Part shown: positions 1-5,796 of the stretch, one piece after another | How positions within the stretch are numbered: the stretch's first letter is position 1 | Layout: each line of letters starts with the position of its first letter | Source of the DNA: an uncultured Lachnospiraceae bacterium | Lineage (GTDB): Bacteria; Bacillota; Clostridia; Lachnospirales; Lachnospiraceae | Direction of reading: 5' to 3' | Length of the DNA: 6,314 nt | Assembly (NCBI GenBank): GCA_905235345.1 | Contig: CAJOLO010000098.1 | Span: forward strand, 1-6,314 | Made by a program: the position numbers and the translations under genes | The notes under the pieces: model-generated | Seen by the model: the letters and a program-made list of their open reading frames with translations, nothing else | Databases searched by the model: none | What the model was told of the DNA's origin: nothing

Positions 1-629
1 GCAGTGTAAAATGTAAGATGACTCTGACTGTGCCGGAAACAACATTTCGTGAAGTAAAGATAAGCACGGATACCGGTGATGTTACAATTAATAATATCAG
101 TGGAAGTATATTTGACATTAATTTAGATACCGGAGATTTGAAAATGTCAGGCGTTGGTGGTGAAAGTTTAACTTTTTCCGTAGACACGGGAAATTCGGAA
201 CTTACGGAATGTTCATTTACAAAGACAGAAATATCCGGTGACACAGGCAATGCAGAGCTTAATGATTGTGAGCTGGGAAGTACGGTGATCAAGGCGGATA
301 CAGGTGATATTAAACTTACAAAATGTGTGCTTGAAAATGCCGAAATAACGGATAATACAGGAGATATTAAGCTTATGGATTGCCAATATGTATTTCCTGC
401 ATGTAATATAAATATCGTGAATGATACGGGTGATGTAAAAGTTGAGGGTGTAGCTGATCTGTTTAACTTTGCAACGGATTTTTCTTCAGACATAGGTGAT
501 GTAGAAGTCGATGGTAAGAATTACAAGAAGCATTATTCTGAGGAGGCGATTCTTTCAGGCGATGCAAAGAATAGCAGCAGATTTACAATTACCACGGATA
601 TCGGGGATGTGGTGGTTAATCAGAAATAA
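1..629 (+). CDS. DUF4097-like beta-solenoid repeat protein, 3' part (5' end outside window)
   Basis: The frame is open from the first complete codon (position 3) to TAA at 627-629, so the ATG at 18 is probably internal and the N-terminus lies outside the window. The visible ~208 residues carry nine copies of a D/N-[TI]-G-[DN] turn, each followed by a short beta-strand-like stretch (e.g. DTGDIKLTKC). The first six start at nt 69, 126, 183, 240, 297 and 354, exactly 57 nt (19 aa) apart; looser copies follow at 423, 489 and 597. This is the pattern of DUF4097/putative-adhesin proteins, predicted right-handed beta-solenoids often found in Firmicutes beside PadR regulators and DUF1700 membrane proteins. 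Their molecular role is not established, and those partners would lie off the left edge. No membrane segment is visible in this part. nth starts 43 bp downstream on the same strand with no terminator between, so cotranscription is likely. Confidence 0.8.
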   Translation, partial: SVKCKMTLTVPETTFREVKISTDTGDVTINNISGSIFDINLDTGDLKMSGVGGESLTFSVDTGNSELTECSFTKTEISGDTGNAELNDCELGSTVIKADTGDIKLTKCVLENAEITDNTGDIKLMDCQYVFPACNINIVNDTGDVKVEGVADLFNFATDFSSDIGDVEVDGKNYKKHYSEEAILSGDAKNSSRFTITTDIGDVVVNQK

Positions 630-660
630 ATTGGGTAAACATATAAAATGTCAGAGGATA

Positions 661-666
661 AGGAGA
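661..666 (+). promoter_or_regulatory. Ribosome binding site of nth (fixes the start)
   Basis: AGGAGA lies 6 nt before the ATG at 673. The same frame is open upstream to an ATG at 511, but that would give a 54-residue basic extension overlapping the DUF4097 gene and absent from endonuclease III. The Shine-Dalgarno site and the family N-terminus both choose 673. Confidence 0.8.
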
Positions 667-672
667 AAACTA

Positions 673-1308
673 ATGACAAAGAAACAAAGGACATTGGCAA
701 TAATTGATTTATTAAAAGAGGAGTATCCGGATGCGGATTGTACACTGGATTATGATGATGCATGGAAGCTGCTTGTAAGTGTCAGACTTGCAGCTCAGTG
801 TACAGATGCACGGGTTAATGTTGTCGTTAAGGACTTGTTTGATAAATATCCGACGTCTAAGGCACTTGCCCAAGCATCGGTGGAAGATATAGAACGAATC
901 GTTAAGCCTTGCGGACTCGGACACAGCAAGGCAAGAGATATATCTGCCTGTATGAAGATGCTGCATGAGGAATATGGTGGCAATGTGCCTGATGATTTCG
1001 ATGAACTTTTGAGACTTCCGGGAGTTGGCAGAAAGAGTGCCAATCTCATAATGGGAGATGTGTTCGGAAAGCCTGCGATAGTTACAGATACCCATTGTAT
1101 TCGTCTTGTCAACAGGTTCGGACTGGTTGACGGGATCAAAGAGCCAAAGAAAGTTGAGATGGCCTTATGGAAGCTTGTGCCGCCTGAGGAGGGCAGTGAT
1201 TTCTGCCACAGGCTTGTATATCATGGACGGGCGGTGTGTACGGCAAGAACAAAGCCCGATTGCGAGAACTGTTGTTTAAAAGATGTGTGCAAGAAGGTGG
1301 GCATATAG
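673..1308 (+). CDS. nth: Endonuclease III (DNA glycosylase/AP lyase)
   Basis: A 211-aa protein, the usual size for Nth (211 aa in E. coli). The family enzyme removes oxidised pyrimidines from DNA and cleaves the abasic site by beta-elimination, starting base excision repair in the cytoplasm. The helix-hairpin-helix motif LPGVGRKSANLI spans about residues 115-126 with the catalytic lysine at K121. The catalytic aspartate is D139 in VTDTHCIRLVNR; E. coli uses K120 and D138. The C-terminus has a [4Fe-4S] ligand set at C189, C197, C200 and C206, with spacing C-X7-C-X2-C-X5-C, one residue longer in the first loop than the classical C-X6-C; C201 is an extra adjacent cysteine. The start at 673 follows a good ribosome binding site. 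The gene lies 43 bp after the DUF4097-like gene and is followed 62 nt later by a terminator, so it is probably last in that operon. The family call is very firm; substrate preference is inferred from the family. Confidence 0.97.
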   Translation: MTKKQRTLAIIDLLKEEYPDADCTLDYDDAWKLLVSVRLAAQCTDARVNVVVKDLFDKYPTSKALAQASVEDIERIVKPCGLGHSKARDISACMKMLHEEYGGNVPDDFDELLRLPGVGRKSANLIMGDVFGKPAIVTDTHCIRLVNRFGLVDGIKEPKKVEMALWKLVPPEEGSDFCHRLVYHGRAVCTARTKPDCENCCLKDVCKKVGI

Positions 1309-1370
1309 AATAACATCGGAACAGGAATATATCAGACGGAAGCTTACTTTTGTTGTAAGGTAGCAGAGCA

Positions 1371-1395
1371 CAAGAGAATTCTTGAATTTTTTTTT
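1371..1395 (+). terminator. Rho-independent terminator of the nth operon
   Basis: A 5-bp stem (CAAGA 1371-1375 with TCTTG 1380-1384, loop GAAT) is followed by AA and a run of nine T (1387-1395). The stem is short, but the T tract is long and the site lies 62 nt after the nth stop codon. Confidence 0.65.
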
Positions 1396-1419
1396 GTAAC
1401 TTAACCTCTTTGAAATGTA

Positions 1420-1454
1420 TTATTAGTATGATAACATGCATATAATACTAATAA
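1420..1454. repeat. 10-bp perfect inverted repeat enclosing a TATAAT box (possible operator)
   Basis: TTATTAGTAT (1420-1429) is repeated in inverse as ATACTAATAA (1445-1454) with a 15-nt spacer that contains the palindrome ATGCAT. A perfect -10-like TATAAT at 1441-1446 overlaps the right arm, although no good -35 lies 16-18 nt upstream. No T tract follows the right arm, so this is not an intrinsic terminator. It could be a binding site for a dimeric regulator or a hairpin in RNA. The region is AT-rich, so chance is not excluded. Confidence 0.35.
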
Positions 1455-1477
1455 GAAAAATGTGCTGATAGTATATC

Positions 1478-1519
1478 ATTTCACGGCATATTAGATTGTA
1501 AAATGTCGTGAAATTTTTT
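1478..1519 (+). terminator. Strong rho-independent terminator between nth and the small gene
   Basis: ATTTCACGGCAT (1478-1489) pairs with ATGTCGTGAAAT (1503-1514) over 12 positions, with one G-U wobble and a 13-nt loop, and runs directly into TTTTTT (1514-1519). It is stronger than the hairpin at 1371 and may be a backup terminator for nth. Alternatively it could end a very short RNA started near the TATAAT at 1441, or act as an attenuator for the downstream gene. Confidence 0.75.
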
Positions 1520-1528
1520 GATTTTATA

Positions 1529-1557
1529 TTGCGTTTTAATTCAAAATACAATATAAT
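1529..1557 (+). promoter_or_regulatory. Probable vegetative promoter of the 72-aa protein gene
   Basis: TTGCGT (1529-1534) and a perfect TATAAT (1552-1557) are 17 nt apart. Transcription would begin near 1564, about 30 nt before the ATG at 1594. The promoter lies just after the terminator ending at 1519, as expected for an independent unit. Confidence 0.55.
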
Positions 1558-1578
1558 TTTTTTAGTTGCATTATTAGA

Positions 1579-1585
1579 GAGGGAG
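1579..1585 (+). promoter_or_regulatory. Ribosome binding site of the 72-aa protein gene (fixes the start)
   Basis: GAGGGAG lies 8 nt before the ATG at 1594. An in-frame GTG at 1585 overlaps the end of this motif and would have no properly spaced site of its own, so the ATG at 1594 is preferred. Confidence 0.65.
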
Positions 1586-1593
1586 TGATATAT

Positions 1594-1812
1594 ATGCCTG
1601 AATTGACCAGTGTTAAGACGTCTATCGGGGAACTTCGCTGCTACAGAAGTGAAGACTCATCATATCCGGGATATTCCATATATTTTGTACCCGACGGAAG
1701 CGACAAAGAGGTTAATATTGCAATGATTCAGGTTCCGGAGAATAGTGAGGGGAACGACAGTGCAATATTGGCTTTTCTTAATAAGGAATATGTTAGTGCA
1801 AGACTTTATTGA
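1594..1812 (+). CDS. Small conserved-looking protein of unknown function (72 aa)
   Basis: I do not recognise this protein. It starts at ATG 1594 after a good ribosome binding site; a GTG at 1585 would add only three residues. It is acidic and soluble-looking, with no signal peptide, membrane segment or cysteine motif (one Cys, at residue 16). The pattern is alternating polar and hydrophobic: a YPGYSIYFVPDG segment at about 24-35, a hydrophobic VNIAMIQVPE strand at 40-49, and a short C-terminal helix-like stretch ending in VSARLY. This would suit a small beta-rich single domain. The gene ends in three consecutive in-frame stops (TGA TAA TGA). Its own promoter (1529-1557), an upstream terminator (1478-1519) and an overlapping downstream terminator (1812-1851) mark it as a single-gene unit. 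That architecture and the start signal make it likely real; nothing in the context gives a function. Confidence 0.75.
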   Translation: MPELTSVKTSIGELRCYRSEDSSYPGYSIYFVPDGSDKEVNIAMIQVPENSEGNDSAILAFLNKEYVSARLY

Positions 1813-1851
1813 TAATGATGTGTGTGCAGACACGCATCATTATTTATATTT
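1812..1851 (+). terminator. Long-stem rho-independent terminator of the 72-aa protein gene
   Basis: Positions 1812-1825 pair with 1830-1843 in a 14-bp stem with one G-U wobble and the tetraloop GCAG; an interrupted T tract (TTATATTT) follows. The stem begins at the last base of the TGA stop codon, leaving essentially no 3' untranslated spacer. Confidence 0.85.
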
Positions 1852-1858
1852 CTGTGAT

Positions 1859-1887
1859 TTAGCAGATTTGTTTTATGAACATATAAA
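1859..1887 (+). promoter_or_regulatory. Candidate promoter for the D-lactate dehydrogenase gene
   Basis: TTAGCA (1859-1864) and TATAAA (1882-1887) are 17 nt apart, just after the preceding terminator, giving a leader of about 87 nt. Both boxes are imperfect. A second pair, TTGACC (1940-1945) and TATTAT (1963-1968), also has 17-nt spacing but would start transcription inside the ribosome binding site, so it is less likely. Confidence 0.35.
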
Positions 1888-1980
1888 AGGACCGATAAAG
1901 TAACGGCACCGGAAAAAGAAAGATTACTGTTTGAGAATTTTGACCAGACTATAAAAAATAGTTATTATAAAGGAGAGAAA

Positions 1981-2970
1981 ATGAAGGTATTATTTTATGC
2001 AGCAAAAATTTATGACAAGAAATCGTTTGATCCTGTTCTTGAGAATTATCCGGAGATAGAGATCGAATATATAGATCATGAACTTGAACCGAGAACTGCA
2101 ACACTGGCAAAGGGTTATGATGCAATTTGTGCATTTGTAAGTGCGGATGTGGGAGCAGAAACTCTTGAGATTCTTCATGATGGAGGAGTGAAAACTGTTT
2201 TGATGCGATGTGCCGGATATAACAATGTAGACGTTAATAAAGCCAAAGAACTTGGTATCGCAGTTAAGTGCGTACCAGGTTATTCACCGGAATCTGTTGC
2301 AGAGCTTGCCATGGCATTGGCCCTTGCGGTAAACAGAAGACTTTATAAAGCATACAACAAAGTTCGGGAGAATGACTATACCTTAAAGGGTCTTCGCGGA
2401 GTCAACTTCTATGAAAAAACAGCGGGGATTGTAGGAACAGGAAAGATAGGTGCGGCAATGTGCAGAATCTGCAAAGGTTTTGGAATGCGCGTCATTGCCT
2501 ATGATGTCTATAAAAATCCGTCATTGGAGGATTTTGTGGAATATGTTTCATTAGATGAACTGTTGGCAAAAAGTGATCTTATTTCTTTGCATTGTCCGTT
2601 GACGGATTCCACATATCATATGATTAATTTAGAGAATATCAAGAAAATGAAGGACGGAGTCATTCTTGTTAATACATCCCGCGGGGCACTGATTGATACC
2701 AATGAGTTGATTGAGGGAATCCGCCTTAAGAAATTCCTTGGCGTCGGGCTGGATGTATATGAGGAAGAGACGGGCAATGTGTATGAAGATCGTTCGGATG
2801 AAATTATGGAGCATTCGGTTACAGCGAGATTGTTGGCATTTCCTAATGTGCTGATAACATCCCATCAGGGATTTTATACGATGGAGGCCCTTAATGCGAT
2901 TGCCGATACAACTTTACAGAATATTATGGATGCAAAGAACGGGTTAAAGACAGATAATGACGTAGCATAG
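1981..2970 (+). CDS. ldhA: D-lactate dehydrogenase (LdhA-type 2-hydroxyacid dehydrogenase)
   Basis: A 329-aa cytoplasmic enzyme, the same size as E. coli fermentative LdhA. The family enzyme reduces pyruvate to D-lactate with NADH, regenerating NAD+ during fermentation. The NAD-binding Rossmann motif VGTGKIG carries glycines at 152, 154 and 157, and the nucleotide-binding aspartate is D175 in IAYD. The catalytic triad matches E. coli with an offset of one: R234 in NTSRGALID, E263 in LDVYEEET, and H295 in ITSHQGFYTMEA. The DVYEEE...YEDRSDE segment and the SHQGF ending are typical of the LdhA branch rather than of phosphoglycerate or glycerate dehydrogenases. The start is ATG 1981, 5 nt after AAGGAG. 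It is probably transcribed alone; I see no clear terminator after it, so some readthrough into clpB is possible. A closely related 2-hydroxyacid dehydrogenase with another keto-acid substrate is the main alternative. Confidence 0.9.
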   Translation: MKVLFYAAKIYDKKSFDPVLENYPEIEIEYIDHELEPRTATLAKGYDAICAFVSADVGAETLEILHDGGVKTVLMRCAGYNNVDVNKAKELGIAVKCVPGYSPESVAELAMALALAVNRRLYKAYNKVRENDYTLKGLRGVNFYEKTAGIVGTGKIGAAMCRICKGFGMRVIAYDVYKNPSLEDFVEYVSLDELLAKSDLISLHCPLTDSTYHMINLENIKKMKDGVILVNTSRGALIDTNELIEGIRLKKFLGVGLDVYEEETGNVYEDRSDEIMEHSVTARLLAFPNVLITSHQGFYTMEALNAIADTTLQNIMDAKNGLKTDNDVA

Positions 2971-3024
2971 GAAGGTGTTCTTTATTGCAGTAGCTTGGAA
3001 TTACCGATAAATTTTCTGACAATA

Positions 3025-3051
3025 TTAGCACTCACCACTTGACAGTGCTAA
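3025..3051 (+). promoter_or_regulatory. CIRCE operator (HrcA binding site) of clpB
   Basis: TTAGCACTC (3025-3033), a 9-nt spacer, then CAGTGCTAA (3043-3051). The CIRCE consensus is TTAGCACTC-N9-GAGTGCTAA, so the left arm is perfect, the spacer length is exact, and the right arm has one mismatch (C for G at 3043). CIRCE is the operator of the heat-shock repressor HrcA. Its overlap with the -35 region of the clpB promoter fits direct repression relieved by heat or unfolded-protein load. Confidence 0.95.
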
Positions 3052-3065
3052 CAATGTGTGATAAT
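3039..3065 (+). promoter_or_regulatory. clpB promoter embedded in the CIRCE element
   Basis: A perfect -35 box TTGACA (3039-3044) sits in the spacer and right arm of CIRCE. The best -10 is GATAAT (3060-3065), preceded by an extended -10 TG (TGTGATAAT) with a short 15-nt spacer; TAATGT (3062-3067) with 17 nt is the alternative. Transcription would begin near 3072, about 70 nt before the clpB ATG. The transcription start is inferred, not seen. Confidence 0.7.
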
Positions 3066-3127
3066 GTATGTTTAGTCATTAGAAGACATCATAGTGAAAT
3101 GAATATGTTGGACGCATTGAATAGAGG

Positions 3128-3134
3128 AAGGTGG
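3128..3134 (+). promoter_or_regulatory. Ribosome binding site of clpB (fixes the start)
   Basis: AAGGTGG lies 8 nt before the ATG at 3143. An in-frame GTG at 3131 falls inside this motif and would add only four residues, so it is rejected. The ClpB-like N-terminus MNAEKFTKKS also begins at 3143. Confidence 0.75.
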
Positions 3135-3142
3135 GATTTGTC

Positions 3143-5719
3143 ATGAATGCGGAGAAATTTACAAAGAAATCACTTGAAGTTGTTGAGAATTGTGAGAAGC
3201 TTGCCTATGAATATAATAATCAGGAGATAGATCAGGAACATCTCTTGTATAGTCTTTTGACCGTAGAGGAGAGTCTGATCGTGAAGTTGATTGAGAAGAT
3301 GGATATTGATCTTACTCAGTTTATGAAAGAGTCAGAGAGACTGCTTGCATATCGTCCCAAGGTCAATGGGGGTAATTTGTTTACCAGCTCGGATTTTCAG
3401 AAATCTTTTGTTAATGCCGAGAAGGAAGCAAAACAGATGGGGGATGAGTATATCTCCGTTGAACATATCTTTCTGGCGCTTTTGAAATATCCTAACAAGG
3501 CGCTTAAGGGGCTTTTTATGGGGTACGGAATTACTACGGAAAGATTTTTGAAGGCATTGGCTGAGGTTCGTGGTAATCAGCGTGTTGAGAGTGATAATCC
3601 CGAGGCGGTATATGACAGTCTGGAGAAATACGGATATGATCTTGTTAAAAGAGCAAGAGAGCAGAAACTTGATCCTGTAATAGGACGTGATGCAGAGATT
3701 CGTAATATAATAAGAATTCTTTCAAGAAAGACCAAGAATAACCCGGTGCTTATCGGTGAACCCGGTGTCGGTAAGACAGCGGCGGTTGAAGGACTTGCAC
3801 AGAGGATTGTAAGAGGAGATGTACCGGAAGGACTTAAAGATAAACAGATATTTGCACTGGATATGGGTGCGTTGATTGCAGGTGCAAAGTACAGAGGTGA
3901 GTTTGAGGAAAGACTTAAGGCTGTGCTTGATGAAATTAAGAAATCTGATGGCGAGATCATTTTGTTCATAGATGAGCTTCATACTATTGTCGGTGCCGGA
4001 AAGACTGACGGTGCGTTGGATGCCGGTAATATGCTTAAACCTATGCTTGCAAGGGGAGAACTTCATTGTATAGGTGCCACAACACTTGATGAATACAGAA
4101 AATATATCGAGACGGATGCGGCTTTAGAGCGTCGTTTTCAGCCTGTGACCGTTAATGAGCCATCAGTTGAAGATACTATATCTATTCTTCGCGGACTTAA
4201 GAACAGATATGAGGTATATCATGGGGTAAAGATAAATGACAGTGCAATAGTTGCAGCTGCGACACTTTCTAATCGTTACATTTCTGACAGATTCATGCCT
4301 GACAAGGCAATTGATCTTGTAGATGAAGCGTGTGCTCTTATAAAGACGGAGCTTGATTCCATGCCGGTTGAATTGGATGAAATCCAGAGAAGAATGATGC
4401 AATTGGAGATAGAGGAGGCTGCTCTTAAGAATGAGGAGGACAGACTCAGTAAAGAACGTCTGGAAAAACTACAGGAGGAACTTGCAGAACTTCGTGAAAA
4501 ATTTGCCTCAATGAAGGCTGACTGGGATAATGAGAAAATGGGCGTTGACAGGGTTCGGGAGATTAAGGAGCAGATAGAGGAGGTAAATAATGAAATACAG
4601 ATAGCCAAACATGACTATGATTTAAGCAGGGCGGCTGAACTTCAGTATGGTAAGCTTCCTTCACTACAGAAACAATTAGAGGAGGAAGAGTCAAAACAGG
4701 TTAATAAGGAAAATACACTGGTGCACGAGAATGTTTCTGAGGAGGAGATTGCTGCAATAGTATCTAAGTGGACAGGAATTCCGGTTTCAAAGCTTACTGA
4801 AAGTGAGAGGAATAAGACACTGCATCTGTCTGATGCACTTCATGAGAGAGTTGTAGGTCAGGACGAGGCTGTAGAACTGGTTTCAGATTCCATAATCCGT
4901 TCCAAAGCAGGGGTTAAGGATCCGACAAAGCCTATTGGCTCATTTCTTTTCCTGGGACCAACGGGTGTCGGAAAGACGGAGCTTGCCAAGACGTTGGCAC
5001 AGGCATTGTTTGACAATGAAGCGAATATGGTGCGTATTGATATGAGCGAGTATATGGAGAAACATTCCGTTGCAAGACTTATAGGAGCGCCTCCGGGATA
5101 TGTAGGATATGATGAGGGCGGACAGCTTACGGAGGCGGTAAGAAGAAAACCGTATTCGGTAGTACTTTTTGACGAGATTGAGAAAGCTCATCCTGATGTG
5201 TTCAACGTACTTTTACAGGTATTGGATGACGGACGTATAACGGATTCCAAAGGTAAGACTGTGGACTTCAAGAATACCATTTTGATAATGACCTCCAATA
5301 TAGGTTCGTCATACCTTCTTGATGGAATTAATGATAAAGGAGAGATTACGGAGGAAGCGAGAAATAAGGTCATGGAAGAGCTGAGAATGCATTTCAGACC
5401 GGAGTTTCTTAACCGTCTTGATGAGACAATAATGTTCAAGCCATTAACCAAGGATAATATAGGTAATATTATTAATCTTCTGGCGGGAGATCTCAATAAG
5501 AGACTTTCGGAGAAAGAACTTTCACTTAATATTACCGATGCAGCCAGAATATATATCATGGAGCATGGGTATGATCCGGTATATGGTGCGAGACCGCTTA
5601 AACGTTACCTCCAGAAGAATGTAGATACACTGGTTGCAAAGAAGATATTGGAGGGGAGTGTAGGCGCAGAGGATATCATAACAATTGATGTGGTTGGTGA
5701 CAAGCTTGTTGCTGTATAA
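3143..5719 (+). CDS. clpB: ATP-dependent disaggregase ClpB (Hsp100)
   Basis: An 858-aa protein (E. coli ClpB is 857). The family forms cytoplasmic hexamers that pull polypeptides out of aggregates together with DnaK/DnaJ/GrpE. Domains in order: N-terminal Clp repeat domain, about 1-145; AAA1 with Walker A GEPGVGKT (205-212), pore tyrosine Y250 in GAKYRG, Walker B acidic pair D277-E278 and arginine fingers R330-R331 in ERRF; a long charged coiled-coil M domain, about 405-525, including ELQYGKLP with Y502; AAA2 with Walker A GPTGVGKT (605-612), pore loop GAPPGYVGY with Y653, Walker B D677-E678, R758 in FLNRLDE, and sensor-2 GAR with R817. The M domain and length separate it from ClpC, ClpE and ClpA. 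No ClpP-binding IGF/L loop is apparent, as expected for ClpB. All catalytic residues are present. Control is by the CIRCE-overlapped promoter upstream. The downstream gene is convergent, so clpB is likely transcribed alone. Confidence 0.98.
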   Translation: MNAEKFTKKSLEVVENCEKLAYEYNNQEIDQEHLLYSLLTVEESLIVKLIEKMDIDLTQFMKESERLLAYRPKVNGGNLFTSSDFQKSFVNAEKEAKQMGDEYISVEHIFLALLKYPNKALKGLFMGYGITTERFLKALAEVRGNQRVESDNPEAVYDSLEKYGYDLVKRAREQKLDPVIGRDAEIRNIIRILSRKTKNNPVLIGEPGVGKTAAVEGLAQRIVRGDVPEGLKDKQIFALDMGALIAGAKYRGEFEERLKAVLDEIKKSDGEIILFIDELHTIVGAGKTDGALDAGNMLKPMLARGELHCIGATTLDEYRKYIETDAALERRFQPVTVNEPSVEDTISILRGLKNRYEVYHGVKINDSAIVAAATLSNRYISDRFMPDKAIDLVDEACALIKTELDSMPVELDEIQRRMMQLEIEEAALKNEEDRLSKERLEKLQEELAELREKFASMKADWDNEKMGVDRVREIKEQIEEVNNEIQIAKHDYDLSRAAELQYGKLPSLQKQLEEEESKQVNKENTLVHENVSEEEIAAIVSKWTGIPVSKLTESERNKTLHLSDALHERVVGQDEAVELVSDSIIRSKAGVKDPTKPIGSFLFLGPTGVGKTELAKTLAQALFDNEANMVRIDMSEYMEKHSVARLIGAPPGYVGYDEGGQLTEAVRRKPYSVVLFDEIEKAHPDVFNVLLQVLDDGRITDSKGKTVDFKNTILIMTSNIGSSYLLDGINDKGEITEEARNKVMEELRMHFRPEFLNRLDETIMFKPLTKDNIGNIINLLAGDLNKRLSEKELSLNITDAARIYIMEHGYDPVYGARPLKRYLQKNVDTLVAKKILEGSVGAEDIITIDVVGDKLVAV

Positions 5720-5796
5720 CCGGAGAAACCGTAAGAAAATCAATGGAACAGTTGTTTTAGGGGAATTACGCCGGTATTGTTGTCAGTGTTACAGGT
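5720..5796. other. Convergent intergenic gap, no clear terminator
   Basis: This 77-bp gap separates the 3' ends of clpB (+) and the kinase (-). I find only a 5-bp pairing between ACCGG (5718-5722) and CCGGT (5771-5775) with a loop of nearly 50 nt and no adequate T tract on either strand. Termination of both genes is therefore unexplained by the visible sequence. Confidence 0.4.

Noticed and set aside
511..672. In-frame N-terminal extension of nth back to ATG 511
   Set aside because: It overlaps the DUF4097-like gene in another frame, adds 54 residues absent from the family, and the good ribosome binding site is at 661-666.
648..707. Short ORF MSEDKEKTNDKETKDIGNN between the DUF4097-like gene and nth
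   Set aside because: It has 19 codons, overlaps the start of nth out of frame, and has no recognisable ribosome binding site; the nth start signals explain this sequence.
712..1139. Long minus-strand open frames across nth (and similar ones across ldh and clpB)
   Set aside because: They lie opposite genes with firm family motifs, lack ribosome binding sites, and read as low-complexity antisense translations.
1136..1441. Minus-strand 101-codon frame covering the nth 3' end and spacer
   Set aside because: It crosses the nth terminator and conserved iron-sulfur region; there is no start signal or recognisable domain.
1940..1968. TTGACC-17-TATTAT as the ldh promoter
   Set aside because: Transcription would start at about 1975, inside the ribosome binding site, leaving no usable leader.
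2971..3024. Possible terminator after ldh
   Set aside because: No stem of useful length followed by a T tract could be found, so none is annotated.
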